A DNA stretch of 64,000 bases from Mytilus trossulus (taxonomy: Eukaryota > Mollusca > Bivalvia > Mytilida > Mytilidae): positions 28,326,886 to 28,390,885 of the forward strand of contig NC_086374.1 in assembly GCF_036588685.1 (NCBI RefSeq). Direction: 5' to 3'. Shown one piece after another: positions 34,980-46,956 of the stretch (the stretch's first letter is position 1; each line of letters begins with the position of its first letter). The notes beneath the pieces were generated by a model, which saw nothing but the letters and a program-made list of their open reading frames with translations, was not told the DNA's origin and ran no database searches. Position numbers and translations under genes: made by a program.

Positions 34980-35700
34980 ATATCAAAAAACATAACCCGT
35001 ATCAACCAAACAACTGGTTTTAGAAAAAATGTGTTTATTTTCGACGCAAAGACCACACGAGTAGTAATACTAACATATGCAATTCTTAATGACCAGACAA
35101 CAGTATCGTAACTTTATCCTTTTCAAACAAGCCTGTTTAAATGTTTGGTAAGCTTTTAATGTGAATGCCGACATTTTTTTTGTCCTTTGCAAAGAATATT
35201 ACCATAAAATATTGAATGTAAAATACCTGTACGTATACGATGTCTGCATGTTGCATTTACGAATGATGTCCTTGTATCGATGATAATTTTAAGTAATAAA
35301 CAATATGAACTAAAAATAATCTCTTACATTTTTGGTATTAAACTTTCCGTTAAGATTTTGATATCAAGAACCAGAATAAATCTATTAAGTGTTCATACTG
35401 AAGTCGCCATTAACGAGAGCTAATATATCGTCTAAATAATTATCTTAAAGTGCTATCAAACTTTTGAAACAGATGTTATTTCGATGGGTCGTTGCTGATT
35501 TTAGTTATAAATTGTACTAATAACAACATAGAAACAGCTCCGAAATAACTGGTGCACATTTAGTCCCCATGGGAATTCCTATTTATAATCTGAAGATATA
35601 TATATATGGAATCTTCATAGCATACAATAATGTCATCTATTAAAAATTCAATGGCAAAAAAAGTATCAAAGCAGGTTCAATTAAAGGTAAAGAGGTAGAT
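34980..35700 (-). pseudogene. Decayed reverse-transcriptase fragment (PMGT-type)
   Basis: On the minus strand, 35,579-35,550 encodes GIPMGTKCAP, a reverse-transcriptase motif, followed by a hydrophobic ELFLCCY stretch. About 60 bases upstream is 'FLIDDIIVCYED', in the layout seen in this RT family. Frames are broken by indels and stops. It is related to the fragments at 52,300-53,000 and 59,940-61,440. Confidence 0.5.
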
Positions 35701-37392
35701 AAAAATTTATGTTTTAAGTTTATGTTTGGTATATATGTCATTTTCCGAAATGAAGTTAGTTGGAATGTTGGTGAATTCGTGATTTCCTCCTGTAGACCAC
35801 TTTGACGAGTTCTCATATCTTATTTTTGATACGTGAAACTGGGTTATTATGGTTGTTGTTAGGAGTAAAATTATCTTTAAAATGTTGAATAGGTATATCC
35901 ACTATGTTCATAAGTAAAGAAACAATCTAATTATTTCTTGTCAGCTTTTCCCGTTTTATCAATGTAGATCAGTAAGTACGGAGTGAGTCGTGGATGATGT
36001 TACGACTATCATCACAATAAATCATTGACGGCGACAAAATTAAGGTCCTTTCCAGAGATATTTCAACTCTCGATCACAATCGACGTTAATGTCTCCAGTT
36101 ATAACATGGGAACCTGGACCATAAATGTAGCCAGAATTACTGCAATCTCATGAGGTAGATGTAGTGTCACTGATCTTAACATCTTTACACTTTCCACTGT
36201 ATTTAAACACATATTTCCAGGTATTTATTTTGTAAACATAACAAATAAGAGTGAGGTCAGTACTATCAAGATAGCCAGGAATTTGTTTTTTTACAGAATG
36301 ATAATTGAAAAAACGGCAATATTTACAAAATCAGAACCGTTATTGACATATTTATTTTTGAAAACATGTTTTATTATCTTCATGGCGATCAATTTTAGTA
36401 AACAATTTAGAATAACAACAAGCATTTATAGTTTGGACTATACTCAGGACTCCAAAATGGAATTGCGTTGCATTCCTCAAAATTTGATATAATATATTAA
36501 CAGATAAAGAACAGAGCTTATTTAATAGATGAGGTATACTTTTAAATATACATTAGATGTGGATTTTTTGTATTGTTATTACTCTTTGATTGCATTTTTT
36601 CTCTGCCCATAAGAGCGGTTTTTATGAACTGTTTTAGAAACCATATTTAAAATGATAACAGATTTATTTTCTTATATCTCAAACCTATAGCAATTTTCAT
36701 TTTGAAAATCAATAATTTCATTGCAGTATTGCAACATGTGTTTTGTAACTTTATTATGATTCCCGTAGGATTTTCACCATTACCTTATCGAATAATAAGT
36801 TAAATATTGGATACGTGTACAAACAACATACACGTAACAGAAGCTCACCTTTAAACTTGTTCCATTCTACTAGTAGTTTAAAATAAACCCATGTCACTGT
36901 TAGTCAAAGCTAGTATGTTGATTGTACTTGTACCAATAATACAAGGTAATAAATAGTTAAGAAAATAGATATCTCCCGACAGTATGATGTAAAATGATGT
37001 CTTTAAAGTTATATGATCATACTTCTATCAATTTATATTTTTCCTTTATTGATGTAAGTGATTTTTTGTAGACATTTCCGATGAAAAATATGTATACTCC
37101 GACAAAAGTGTTTGTTAATTATATGGATGGTTTTGAATTCCATGCCAATTGTTGATAAATCAGCAGAATTAAAGGTATATTAACAGTTTAAATCGAAAAA
37201 AATTCCTATCTGCATTCGAATTCACTGTGATGCTTGCTCTCACGTTGAAGCTAGTTTGTTTGTCGTTAACTTTTATTTTATCAACGTCGTAAATATTTTT
37301 CAACATTTTAACATTAACATATAATATAATAATACACAATTTATATAACAAAATTCAACGAATTGCTTGTTCAGTATAATGAAATAGTGTAC
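35700..37392. other. Intron/intergenic, no gene seen
   Basis: Part is probably further decay of the RT fragment. A short frame at 36,283-36,492 has no motif or splice borders and is not called. Confidence 0.35.
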
Positions 37393-37755
37393 CTGTTTCT
37401 GTGATGAGGCATATACACACAAGAATATAAATATGCCAACAGAAATGAGGTTTAGAATGAGTGCCAGCCATAGATATAAGAAGATGTGGTGTGAGTGCCA
37501 ATGAGACAACTCTCCATCCGAATAACAATTTAAAAAAAAGTAAACCATTATAGGTCAATGTACGGCCTTCAACACGGAGCCTTGGCTCACTGCTTCAAAT
37601 CCCAAAATAATAGCGCCTAATATCAGCATGAATATAGAACCCGGTGTAAGTAATGTAGATACAAACAGGAAGACATGAAAAACTTTGTACAAGAACGATA
37701 TATTTTGGCTGGTTTCTTTAGCATAATCTAAGATTAGATCTAGAATATTAGCCAT
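37393..37755 (-). CDS. Exon 1 of a multi-pass membrane protein, with repeat insertion
   Basis: ATG at 37755 opens a hydrophobic protein (MANILDLILDYAKETSQNIS; membrane segment 1 'FLFVSTLLTPGSIFMLILGA'). After 'GFEA' the sequence runs into a dispersed repeat that supplies an in-frame TGA at 37555-37557. The original frame resumes after the repeat as 'WLALILNLISVGIFIFLCVY', a second membrane segment, ending CAG|GTACAC at 37,393 in phase 0. It joins in phase to the exon at 30,463, which supplies a third membrane segment. As read, the present copy would make only a ~66-residue product. I do not recognise the family. Confidence 0.5.
37430..37590 (-). repeat. Dispersed repeat inserted in a coding exon
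   Basis: Minus-strand wording 'GTGAGCCAAGGCTCCGTGTT', 'GACCTATAATGGTTTACTTT', 'GAGAGTTGTCTCATTGGCAC' and 'CCACATCTTCTTATATCTA' is a very common mussel repeat that I remember. It divides the two membrane-segment-coding halves of the exon. Confidence 0.7.
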
Positions 37756-37954
37756 TGTAGAAGAAGTTCATTTACGATGCTTATTGAAAAATTCGTAAAA
37801 CCCTTCAAGGTGCAAATGTCTATGAATCCGATTCTGCACAATACTCAATTTTCCATCCTTTCTGTAATAGCAAAGTGCACAACCATCTATCATCGCCTTA
37901 AATATAATGGTTGATATATGTTAAACCTCAAAATAACATGGAATGTTTTATGAA

Positions 37955-38085
37955 AAAAAGTTGCTCTTCAACTTTGTACTTGTTTTGCTTTATAAATATT
38001 TTGATATGAGCGTCACTGATGAGTCTTATGTAGACGAAACGCGCTTCTGGCGTACTAAATTATAATCCTTGTACCTTTGATAACT
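37955..38085 (+). repeat. Dispersed 'GTCACTGATGAG' repeat, + copy
   Basis: Contains 'TATGAGCGTCACTGATGAGT' and 'TATGTAGACGAAACGCGCTT'. Confidence 0.7.
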
Positions 38086-38249
38086 ATTATGAAAATTGTA
38101 AACACCCTATTATGTAGTAAGGAAAGTAAAATGACCGTGAAAGTTAAAGGACAAAAAATTAAATCGAAATCACAGATTCTTTCAAAAGATAGAAGGCTAT
38201 CATCGATTTTTTTTTACTTTAATACAATACAAAGGGTATCCGTAACAAC

Positions 38250-38360
38250 ATGATGGCTTTCTTACAAGATTTCAAGAGTGATCATGTGTATGAGGAGTGG
38301 GTACGGCAGCAAAATAAAAAGACGCTTGAATGGAAAGATTTTCTCACCGGAGCCAATTAA
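38250..38360 (+). CDS. Small 36-codon frame, uncertain
   Basis: ATGATG... encodes MMAFLQDFKSDHVYEEWVRQ and ends ...FLTGAN with TAA at 38358-38360. Residue composition is protein-like and the frame is open slightly upstream. It could be a last exon or part of the retroelement just downstream. No motif. Confidence 0.2.
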   Translation: MMAFLQDFKSDHVYEEWVRQQNKKTLEWKDFLTGAN

Positions 38361-38438
38361 CAAATCTTAGAAGTGATCGAAGAGTAATATATTTATATTG
38401 AAAAACAGGAAGATTAATGTTCAGGATGTTTTTCTATT

Positions 38439-41054
38439 TTGCAGCAATATAATTTTGAAATTCAATTCAAACCTGCGAGGGACATGCAAGTTACGGATGC
38501 TTTGTCACGATGCACGCAACAGACTAGTAATGCTTTTGAAAGTCCAGACGAGAAAGATACGTACTTCCCATATGAATCGGAAAATACAGGCCAAATTATT
38601 GTTCCAGAAGGTATACAATTGACCACTTAATTGCATGACTCTGATACCAATGACAGTAAAAATTTACAATTGAACAATATCTGTCTGCCGGCGCCAGTTC
38701 GGATGAACACCGTCGATAATAGTGGTCCACCCAAAAATATAATGTTACAAGCACAAAATGAATATGATGCCGAAACTGAAGACATTGATCAGCAGTTTAT
38801 ACATGTAGCAAAGACACGTAAACCACGACACACGATATAACGTTACCAACGAAAGAAAAATAGCGTATTGAAAAGATCAGAACCTTTGAATAAACTGACT
38901 GATTGTGAATCAAAGCATACTCTAATATCGATTTCTGATCAGTTGAACCAGGTTGATAAAGTTTATCAACAAATCACTCAGTCGACTTATTTACCAAAAT
39001 CGGATCAAATATTTGATCAAAGTACTGATAGTGCTACTTCTCAATGTGATGCAGTCAAAGCATTGAAAGTTCTCAAAATGAAAAGCCAGACAAAATATTT
39101 AATCAAAGCACTGCAAGTGATAATGAACAGGATTCGGACAAAAATTTGAACAAAGTACTGACATTAATGAAACGCAGGTTACATATATAAGTGACAATAC
39201 AATCACGAACAATAATACCAACAGACGAGACTGTGATACTGGTATTGATGGTGGTTCAAATGTAAATATTTTGAAATCGATTGACATTTTTCGGGAAAAA
39301 GGATTTAGTATAGAGTGGATACATGAATTGAAGTACAATGACACAAACTACAGACCGTTAATTTAGTATCTATCAAACTACCAAAGCTGCAGAAAGAAGC
39401 CCGCAGACTTCTTTTATTAATACCAAATTTTCATTTGATCAATGGACCATTTTTTTTTACACGAAATAGGAAATAAGTGCGTTAAAAAACAATGAATAAT
39501 TCTAAGCTAGTTGTCCCGGAGAAATTTCACTGAAAACAATAATTGCATTACATCATGATTCGACATTAGGTGGACATTGTGGTATACAAAATACTCTTGA
39601 CTTAAATCAAGAACAGTATTATTTTCCGAATTTGAGTGAAGAAGTAACTGATTATATTCGTTCATGTCATGCATTTCAAAGCAGGAAAAATACCACAATA
39701 AAAACAAAAGCTGCCATTACGTCATTTCCTACGCCGTGTGCACCATTTGAAGTTTGGGAAATGGACTTTCAATATGGACCCGTCCCTGTTTCTCGAAATG
39801 GCAATTCTTACAGTTTTACTGCAATTGACTTATTTAGTAATGTTTGCAGAACCGATACCTAACACTGATCGGTAAACAGTCGGAAACGCTCTTTTTAAGC
39901 TAGTTACTCAATTTTGAGCTAGTCGAACTATTGTTAGTGATCAAGGATTGGAATTTATTGGTAAATATTTCAGCGAAGTTGATTGGATATTATTCAAGAA
40001 TATACCCCTAGCTTCGCTCATCACTGTTTAGGAGCATGTGAGAGATCTCACAGAACTTTATCTGAAAGACTTACACCGTTTATTGTAAAAGGAAAACCAT
40101 GGGAGGACGTATTACCTGGAATAGCATTTTCGATGAACAATACGCCAAACCAAAGTGTTGGATTTTCGCCTTTTGAAATAGTGTTTTGGGAAAGACCCAA
40201 TTTCCGATGTGTCTACATATTAAGGACACCGACTTTTCGTCTGTACCTAAAGATTGCCGTACGTATCTGAAACAGTAATGTGAAAAAATCAACATTATAC
40301 GTACTGAAGTCGAGTTAAATGCTATCAATTCAAAAGGACCGAGTAAATAAGGCCAAAATATCAAATATTTCATTTAATGAAAACAACTATGTTTATTTGT
40401 TGAAAGAGCCAACCGGGTCAGGACAAAAATTTAAGAACAAATTTGCCGGTCCATATGTGATTTATGCAGTAAAAAGTCCTCATATGTACACCCGGAAGGA
40501 CCCACAAACGAACAAAATTCTATCAAAGCCAGTGCATATCAATAGACTGAAATATGCGTATGTGAGAAAACCAAATCCGTCAAAACAGTTTATGGACTCT
40601 TTATACGAAATTAGACGATGTTGAAGTGCAAAATTATACATCTATGGATGAGGGCAATACACTTGTTAAAGACAATCCAAACACCAATTATGACAATTAA
40701 TATGATAATATTCCCGACTCTGATAATACAAGCATATCAGACAATATTTTATTTGTTGAAATTAGTAAAGCCATGTCTCGACCAAAGCGCACGAAGAAGT
40801 TAAAGAAATTACCAGCTAGGTTCAAAGACAACAACTTTATAAATTTTAGTGAAGTTGACGTGTCTAGTGAATCAACAACTGCAAATCAGTTAAAAGTAAA
40901 AAGATTCCTGGCGCAGAAAATTGTGAATGTAAATAGGTCGTATCTTTCTCATATAGTTAGTGAACCAGCCCAACACGCTATGTGGCTTCAAGAAAATCAG
41001 CTTGGACCGAAAGCAAAGGACAAATTAAAATCTCGACCAACGCCAAAAATTTAA
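38439..41054 (+). pseudogene. Decayed Gypsy-type LTR retrotransposon pol region
   Basis: In order: end of RNase H ('YNFEIQFKPARDMQVTDALS', 38,441-38,510); a low-complexity insert with broken frames; integrase zinc region (HHDSTLGGHCGIQ... 39,550) in which the first Cys of the CxxC pair is present but the second is replaced (CHAF); integrase core ('VWEMDF' 39,750; 'IVSDQGLEF' 39,933; 'GACERSHRTLSERL' 40,035 with the catalytic Glu); the C-terminal segment ('KFAGPYVIYAV' 40,440, 'HINRLK'); and a final 'RPKRTKKLKKLPARF' tail. At least four frame changes separate these pieces. No flanking LTR pair was found. Confidence 0.8.
39520..40270 (+). pseudogene. Integrase portion of the Gypsy-type remnant
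   Basis: Two adjoining frames (39,632-39,862 and 39,983-40,270) carry the three acidic residues of the DDE core across an indel-damaged middle. Zn-binding residues are partly lost. Inactive as read. Confidence 0.75.
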
Positions 41055-42430
41055 ACCTTTTTATTGTCATAACATCATCTTTATTTAATTAACGTCCCAC
41101 AAGTATATACTCGTTATATTTATCTCCTGAGTACATTCGCGATACATCTGTTTATATATATATATATTCACAAGTAAACTATTTGTCTGTGAGAGTTTTT
41201 TCATGACTACATGCGCAATACAACTGTATATATTATTAAAGTTACTATGTGTCTGTGAGATTTATCTAATGACAATTCAATTAAGTAGCTTTGTACAATG
41301 TATCATTTATCGAAATTTGGAACATCGAATCATTATATTCGACATGATTCGTCAAGGATTGTTAATGTCGTCTGTATCTTAAAATTCTTCCGTAGACTTA
41401 TTTATGTATTTATTCCCTAGTAAGATTTCTGACAAACTGTAATTTCTTCTAACGATGTCTTTTAATGAAGACCGTAAAATAAAAATACTAGTATGCACAT
41501 TTATTGTATGTTTCTTTATTATATTTTGTATAATTATTCATTGATGATTTTATTATATCATTCCCGCATCACTTACATTTTGATTAATCAAATATGATTA
41601 TTGCATTTCGTATTTTGTACGTATTGATTATTGATAACATGAAGAATTTTGTTTTGTAATGAAGCTTTCTTTAGACTTTAAGACAGTGAGCCTAAATATC
41701 TTTTGAAAGGCAAATTCATTGAATATAGAACATGATGTGTTTTTTTTTTCATTTTGAATAGAGGATTTTGAGTATCGTACAATGTATAAAACTTATATGT
41801 AATTTCAAAGTTGCAAGGATTAGTTCAAGACTGGATCGTATTGATAAAACTTTATAAAGAAAATTACACTTTGTTTTAAGAACTGAACATTAATTTTTCT
41901 GTAGTGTTGATCGCTGATGAAATTTGTTTAATACCCCCAAAACATGGAAATTGGAATAGTAAAGCATAGATAACCAAATGAGATTGTAAGAATATCTGTC
42001 ATTGACTTTTATATTTAATTAAGAATAACCTGAGTAGTATTGCTGTGAGTAGTATGGTAACTGAGAAATTCAGAGTGCATGAGAGTATTAGGTGCTGGTC
42101 TTATATTGTATTTTTGTGTGAGACTCTGCTTTGAATGTGTACATATTTTATCACGTTTAGCATTTATCAAAATAATAAGAGTAAGGACTCTGGTGATTTC
42201 ATAGTATTTCATATCATATTATATTACCTGTCTCTTTTATGACGAGCAAGATATTTTCTATGCAGGCAATACTCTGCAATTTGATACAATAAGTTGAATA
42301 TAGAAGTTTTATATGTGTCATTCAGTTATATATGTTTTTACGGAATTGTACAAGTGATGTTCTGAAACGCTTTTTTGTTTTACCCTCTTTCTTTTATTAA
42401 ATGCTGTTAACGTAAGATGTGTTTTTGTTT
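41055..42430. other. Non-coding, no gene seen
   Basis: AT-rich with short TA runs near 41,155-41,170. No matching copy upstream of the Gypsy remnant to mark an LTR. Confidence 0.4.
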
Positions 42431-42439
42431 ATGAGCTAG

Positions 42440-42815
42440 TCGCAACCCCAACACATATATATATAATATATATATATATATAATATATATATAATTTGTA
42501 GGATCCTTTACCATAGATAATTAAGCTGATCTGTAACAATAACATCTTCATGCCTTATATATCATGTACTGTAGTACGCCGCTAGATTAAAACTGACGAG
42601 GAAAGGTAACACACGACCAGCGAAAGCTCTATTATTGTAGAGCCCAGCTGGTCGTGTGGTCTAGCGGGACGGCTGCAGTGCATGCGATTTGGTGTCACGA
42701 TATCACAGTAGCATGGGTTCGAATCCCGGCGAGGGAAGAACCAAAACTTTGCGAAAGCACATTTACAGATCTAACATTTTTGGGTTGATGTTTAGACGAG
42801 TAATATATATATATA
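42440..42815 (+). repeat. PLE-associated repeat unit 1 (diverged)
   Basis: First copy of the tRNA-like unit: (TA)n, 'TTTGTAGGATCCTTTACCAT', 'CATGTACTGTAGTACGCCGC', nested hairpin, tRNA-like segment, then (TA)n. It is separated from the main array by the 548-bp satellite. The hairpin here is the best preserved: arms of 8, 12 and 6 bp are perfect. Confidence 0.8.
42650..42737 (+). ncRNA. tRNA-like Pol III segment, copy 1
   Basis: A-box 'TGGTCTAGCGG' and B-box 'GGTTCGAATCC' are spaced as in a tRNA gene with a long variable region. The would-be acceptor strands do not pair and no anticodon stem forms, so it is a tRNA-derived (SINE-head-like) sequence rather than a tRNA. Confidence 0.6.
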
Positions 42816-42823
42816 TATATAGC

Positions 42824-44272
42824 GTAGTTTTCAATTTAGACTCGTTTATTTTTTTTGTTTGGGCATGTATCATATTTTCCCTCCGATTTATATGATCCGT
42901 TCATCCTATATTGTCTCTTAAAATTCAAGAGTCAATCTTAAATTGAGAGTAAATTATATGGCCTTCCAAATACCGTTTCGATCCCTAACATCACTGAAGA
43001 GACATATATTGTCGAAATCTAGATCTGGTGTACTAAAGAAATATTGACACCGAATGTTTGTGGCACAACATCGTAGCCACAAGTTAACATTTATTTTTTC
43101 TGTGACGTATTAAATTTATATTCAGATCCATTTTGTTACATCTTGTGATCAATTTTATTTGGCAATCGTCAATGAAAGTCAGCAGGGTTAAAGAACATCA
43201 GTTGTTCGACCTGTTAGTCAAATGCGTTTTGTTTCAATATACTTTTTCACTTTTTTGGTCTTTTGGAAAATGTTGTTTGTGCTGTTTTTAGACCCTTCTA
43301 CAACGAAATTTGTTTGACATGCACACGTATAAAAATTGCGGTTTTTATCCAACGCAATCATAGGTTTGAACGTAGTTTTCAATTTAGACTCGTTTATATT
43401 TTTTGTTTGGGCATGTATCATATTTTCCCTCCGGTTTATATGATCCGTTCATCCTATATTGTCTCTTAAAATTCAAGAGTCAATCTTAAATTGAGAGTAA
43501 ATTATATGGCCTTCCAAATACCGTTTCGATCCCTAACATTACTGAAGAGACATATATTGTCGAAATCTAGATCTGGTGTACTAAAGAAATATTGACACCG
43601 AATGTTTGTGGCACAACATCGTAGCCACAAGTTAACAAATTTTTTTTCTGTGACGTATTAAATTTATATTCATATCCATTTTGTTACATCTTGTGATCAA
43701 TTTTATTTGGCAATCGTCAATGGCAGTCAGCAGGGTTAAAGAACATCAGTCGTTCGACCTGTTAGTCAAATGCGTTTTGTTTAAATATACTTTTTCACTT
43801 TTTTGGTCTTTTGGAAAATGTTGGTCGTGCTGTTTTTAGACCCTTCTACAACGACATTTGTTTGACATGCACACGTATAAAAATTGCGGTTTTTATCCAA
43901 CGCAATCATAGGTTTGAACGTAGTTTTCAATTTAGACTCGTTTATATTTTTTGTTTGGGCATGTATCATATTTTCCCTCCGGTTTATATGATCCGTTCAT
44001 CCAATATTGTCTCTTAAAATTCAAGAGTCAATCTTAAATTGAGAGTAAATTATATGGCCTTCCAAATACCGTTTCGATCCCTAACATCACTGAAGAGACA
44101 TATATTGTCGAAATCTAGATCTGGTGTACTAAAGAAATATTGACACCGAATGTTTGTGGCACAACATCGTAGCCACAAGTTAACAATTTTTTTTTTCTGT
44201 GACGTATTAAATTTATATTCAGATCTATTTTGTTACATCTTGTGATCAATTTTATTTGGCAATCGTCATATT
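42824..44272 (+). repeat. 548-bp satellite, left block (about 2.6 copies)
   Basis: 'GTAGTTTTCAATTTAGACTC' begins units at 42,824, 43,372 and 43,920, exactly 548 bases apart. Units also share 'GACACCGAATGTTTGTGGCA' and 'CACACGTATAAAAATTGCGG'. The same unit reappears at 50,437-51,275 beyond the Penelope-like element. Confidence 0.9.
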
Positions 44273-44398
44273 GTAACAATATTGTAACAATAACATCTTC
44301 ATGCCTTATATATCATGTACTGTAGTACGCCGCTAGATTAAAACTGACGTGGAAATGTAACATATGGCCACCGAAAGCTCTTTTTTGAGAGCCCAGGT

Positions 44399-44486
44399 GG
44401 TCGTGTGGTCTAGCGGGACGGCTGCAGTGCAGGCGATTTGGTGTCACGATATCACAGTAGCATGGGTTCGAATCCCGGCGAGGGAA
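44399..44486 (+). ncRNA. tRNA-like Pol III segment, copy 2
   Basis: A-box 44,406-44,416, B-box 44,465-44,475. Same sequence as copies 3-6. Confidence 0.6.
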
Positions 44487-44838
44487 GAACCAAAAATTTG
44501 CGAAAGCAAATTTACAGATCTAACATTGTTGGGTTGATGTTTAGACGAGTTGTATATACATTATGTACACAGCCATGTATCACCATCATTGATGGCGATC
44601 CGATGGATACATCTGTTGTAGGGTTGTCACTGACTCAGACGAACTTATGAATATAATTATTTTCTGTGACTGTATCTTACATTAATTTGTAGGATCCTTT
44701 ACTATAGATAATTTAGCTGATCTGTTACAAAAACATCTTCATGCCTTATATATCATGTACTGTAGTACGCCGCTAGATTAAAAGTGACGTGGAAAGGTAA
44801 CATATGGCCACCAAAAGCTCTTTTTTGAGAGCCCAGGT

Positions 44839-44926
44839 GGTCGTGTGGTCTAGCGGGACGGCTGCAGTGCAGGCGATTTGGTGTCACGATATCACAGTAG
44901 CATGGGTTCGAATCCCGGCGAGGGAA
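44839..44926 (+). ncRNA. tRNA-like Pol III segment, copy 3
   Basis: 440 bases after copy 2, with identical A- and B-boxes. Confidence 0.6.
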
Positions 44927-45278
44927 GAACCAAAAATTTGCGAAAGCAAATTTACAGATCTAACATTGTTGGGTTGATGTTTAGACGAGTTGTATATACA
45001 TTATGTACACAGCCATGTATCACCATCATTGATGGCGATCCGATGGATACATCTGTTGTAGGGTTGTCACTGACTCAGACGTACTTATGAATATGATTAT
45101 TTTCTGTGACTGTATCTTACATTAATTTGTAGGATCCTTTACTATAGATAATTTAGCTGATCTGTAACAATAACATCTTCATGCCTTATATATCATGTAC
45201 TGTAGTACGCCGCTAGATTAAAACTGACGTGGAAAGGTAACATATGGCCACCGAAAGCTCTTTTTTGAGAGCCCAGGT

Positions 45279-45366
45279 GGTCGTGTGGTCTAGCGGGACG
45301 GCTGCAGTGCAGGCGATTTGGTGTCACGATATCACAGTAGCATGGGTTCGAATCCCGGCGAGGGAA
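45279..45366 (+). ncRNA. tRNA-like Pol III segment, copy 4
   Basis: 440 bases after copy 3, with identical boxes. The following hairpin has a base change (GAAAGG for GAAAGC) that weakens it. Confidence 0.6.
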
Positions 45367-45542
45367 GAACCAAAAATTTGCGAAAGGAAATTTACAGATC
45401 TAACATTGTTGGGTTGATGTTTAGACGAGTTGTATATACATTATGTACACAGCCATGTATCACCAACATTGATGGCGATCCGATGGATACATCTGTTGTA
45501 GGGTTGTCACTGACTCAGACGTATATATATATATATATATAT

Positions 45543-45647
45543 ACAACTCGTCTAAACATCAACCCAACAATGTTAGATCTGTAAATTGCTGATGCGAAAG
45601 CAAATTTACAGATCTAACATTGTTGGGTTGATGTTTAGACGAGTTGT
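45543..45647. repeat. Foldback palindrome 1
   Basis: Arms 45,543-45,587 and 45,603-45,647 are exact reverse complements ('ACAACTCGTCTAAACATCAA' outward end) around a ~15-base centre 'GCTGATGCGAAAGC'. Preceded by (TA)n. Confidence 0.9.
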
Positions 45648-45932
45648 ATATACATTATGTACACAGCCATGTATCACCATCATTGATGGCGATCCGATGG
45701 ATACATCTGTTGTAGGGTTGTCACTGACTCAGACGTACTTATGAATATGATTATTTTCTGTGACTGTATCTTACATTAATTTGTAGGATCCTTTACTATA
45801 GATAATTTAGCTGATCTGTAACAATAACATCTTCATGCCTTATATATCATGTACTGTAGTACGCCGCTAGATTAAAACTGACGTGGAAAGGTAACATATG
45901 GCCACCGAAAGCTCTTTTTTGAGAGCCCAGGT

Positions 45933-46020
45933 GGTCGTGTGGTCTAGCGGGACGGCTGCAGTGCAGGCGATTTGGTGTCACGATATCACAGTAGCATGGG
46001 TTCGAATCCCGGCGAGGGAA
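45933..46020 (+). ncRNA. tRNA-like Pol III segment, copy 5
   Basis: 654 bases after copy 4, identical boxes. Confidence 0.6.
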
Positions 46021-46196
46021 GAACCAAAAATTTGCGAAAGGAAATTTACAGATCTAACATTGTTGGGTTGATGTTTAGACGAGTTGTATATACATTATGT
46101 ACACAGCCATGTATCACCAACATTGATGGCGATCCGATGGATACATCTGTTGTAGGGTTGTCACTGACTCAGACGTATATATATATATATATATAT

Positions 46197-46301
46197 ACAA
46201 CTCGTCTAAACATCAACCCAACAATGTTAGATCTGTAAATTGCTGATGCGAAAGCAAATTTACAGATCTAACATTGTTGGGTTGATGTTTAGACGAGTTG
46301 T
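46197..46301. repeat. Foldback palindrome 2
   Basis: Exact copy of foldback 1, displaced by 654 bases. Confidence 0.9.
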
Positions 46302-46586
46302 ATATACATTATGTACACAGCCATGTATCACCATCATTGATGGCGATCCGATGGATACATCTGTTGTAGGGTTGTCACTGACTCAGACGTACTTATGAAT
46401 ATAATTATTTTCTGTGACTGTATCTTACATTAATTTGTAGGATCCTTTACTATAGATAATTTAGCTGATCTGTTACAATAACATCTTCATGCCTTATATA
46501 TCATGTACTGTAGTACGCCGCTAGATTAAAACTGACGTGGAAAGGTAACATATGGCCACCGAAAGCTCTTTTTTGAGAGCCCAGGT

Positions 46587-46674
46587 GGTCGTGTGGTCTA
46601 GCGGGACGGCTGCAGTGCAGGCGATTTGGTGTCACGATATCACAGTAGCATGGGTTCGAATCCCGGCGAGGGAA
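46587..46674 (+). ncRNA. tRNA-like Pol III segment, copy 6
   Basis: 654 bases after copy 5, identical boxes. Confidence 0.6.
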
Positions 46675-46854
46675 GAACCAAAAATTTGCGAAAGCAAATT
46701 TACAGATCTAACATTGTTGGGTTGATGTTTAGACGAGTTGTATATACATTATGTACACAGCCATGTATCACCATCATTGATGGCGATCCGATGGATACAT
46801 CTGTTGTAGGGTTGTCACTGACTCAGACGTATATATATATATATATATATATAT

Positions 46855-46956
46855 ACAACTCGTCTAAACATCAACCCAACAATGTTAGATCTGTAAATTG
46901 CTGATGCGAAAGCAAATTTACAGATCTAACATTGTTGGGTTGATGTTTAGACGAGT
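46855..46956. repeat. Foldback palindrome 3 (right arm truncated)
   Basis: Left arm 46,855-46,899. The right arm begins at 46,915 and is cut at 'GACGAGT', after which 'GACTCAGACGTACATATATA' joins a (TA)n tract. Confidence 0.85.

Noticed and set aside
36283-36492. 69-codon plus-strand protein
   Set aside because: No motif, no splice borders and AT-driven composition.
37355-37558. 67-codon minus-strand frame
   Set aside because: It overlaps the inserted repeat and uses a different frame from the membrane-protein exon.
42591-42625. Canonical hammerhead ribozyme in the tRNA-like unit
   Set aside because: The two core strands are there, but the bases between them do not form stem II and the UH cleavage position after the inner hairpin is missing. 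Kept only as a candidate structure.
42650-46674. True tRNA genes (six plus-strand copies)
   Set aside because: A- and B-boxes are present, but the acceptor ends (GGTCGTG and CGAGGGA) do not pair and no anticodon arm forms. These are tRNA-derived repeats.
43218-46904. Repeated 60-90-codon frames
   Set aside because: They are identical because they lie in satellite and Penelope-associated units, with no domain.
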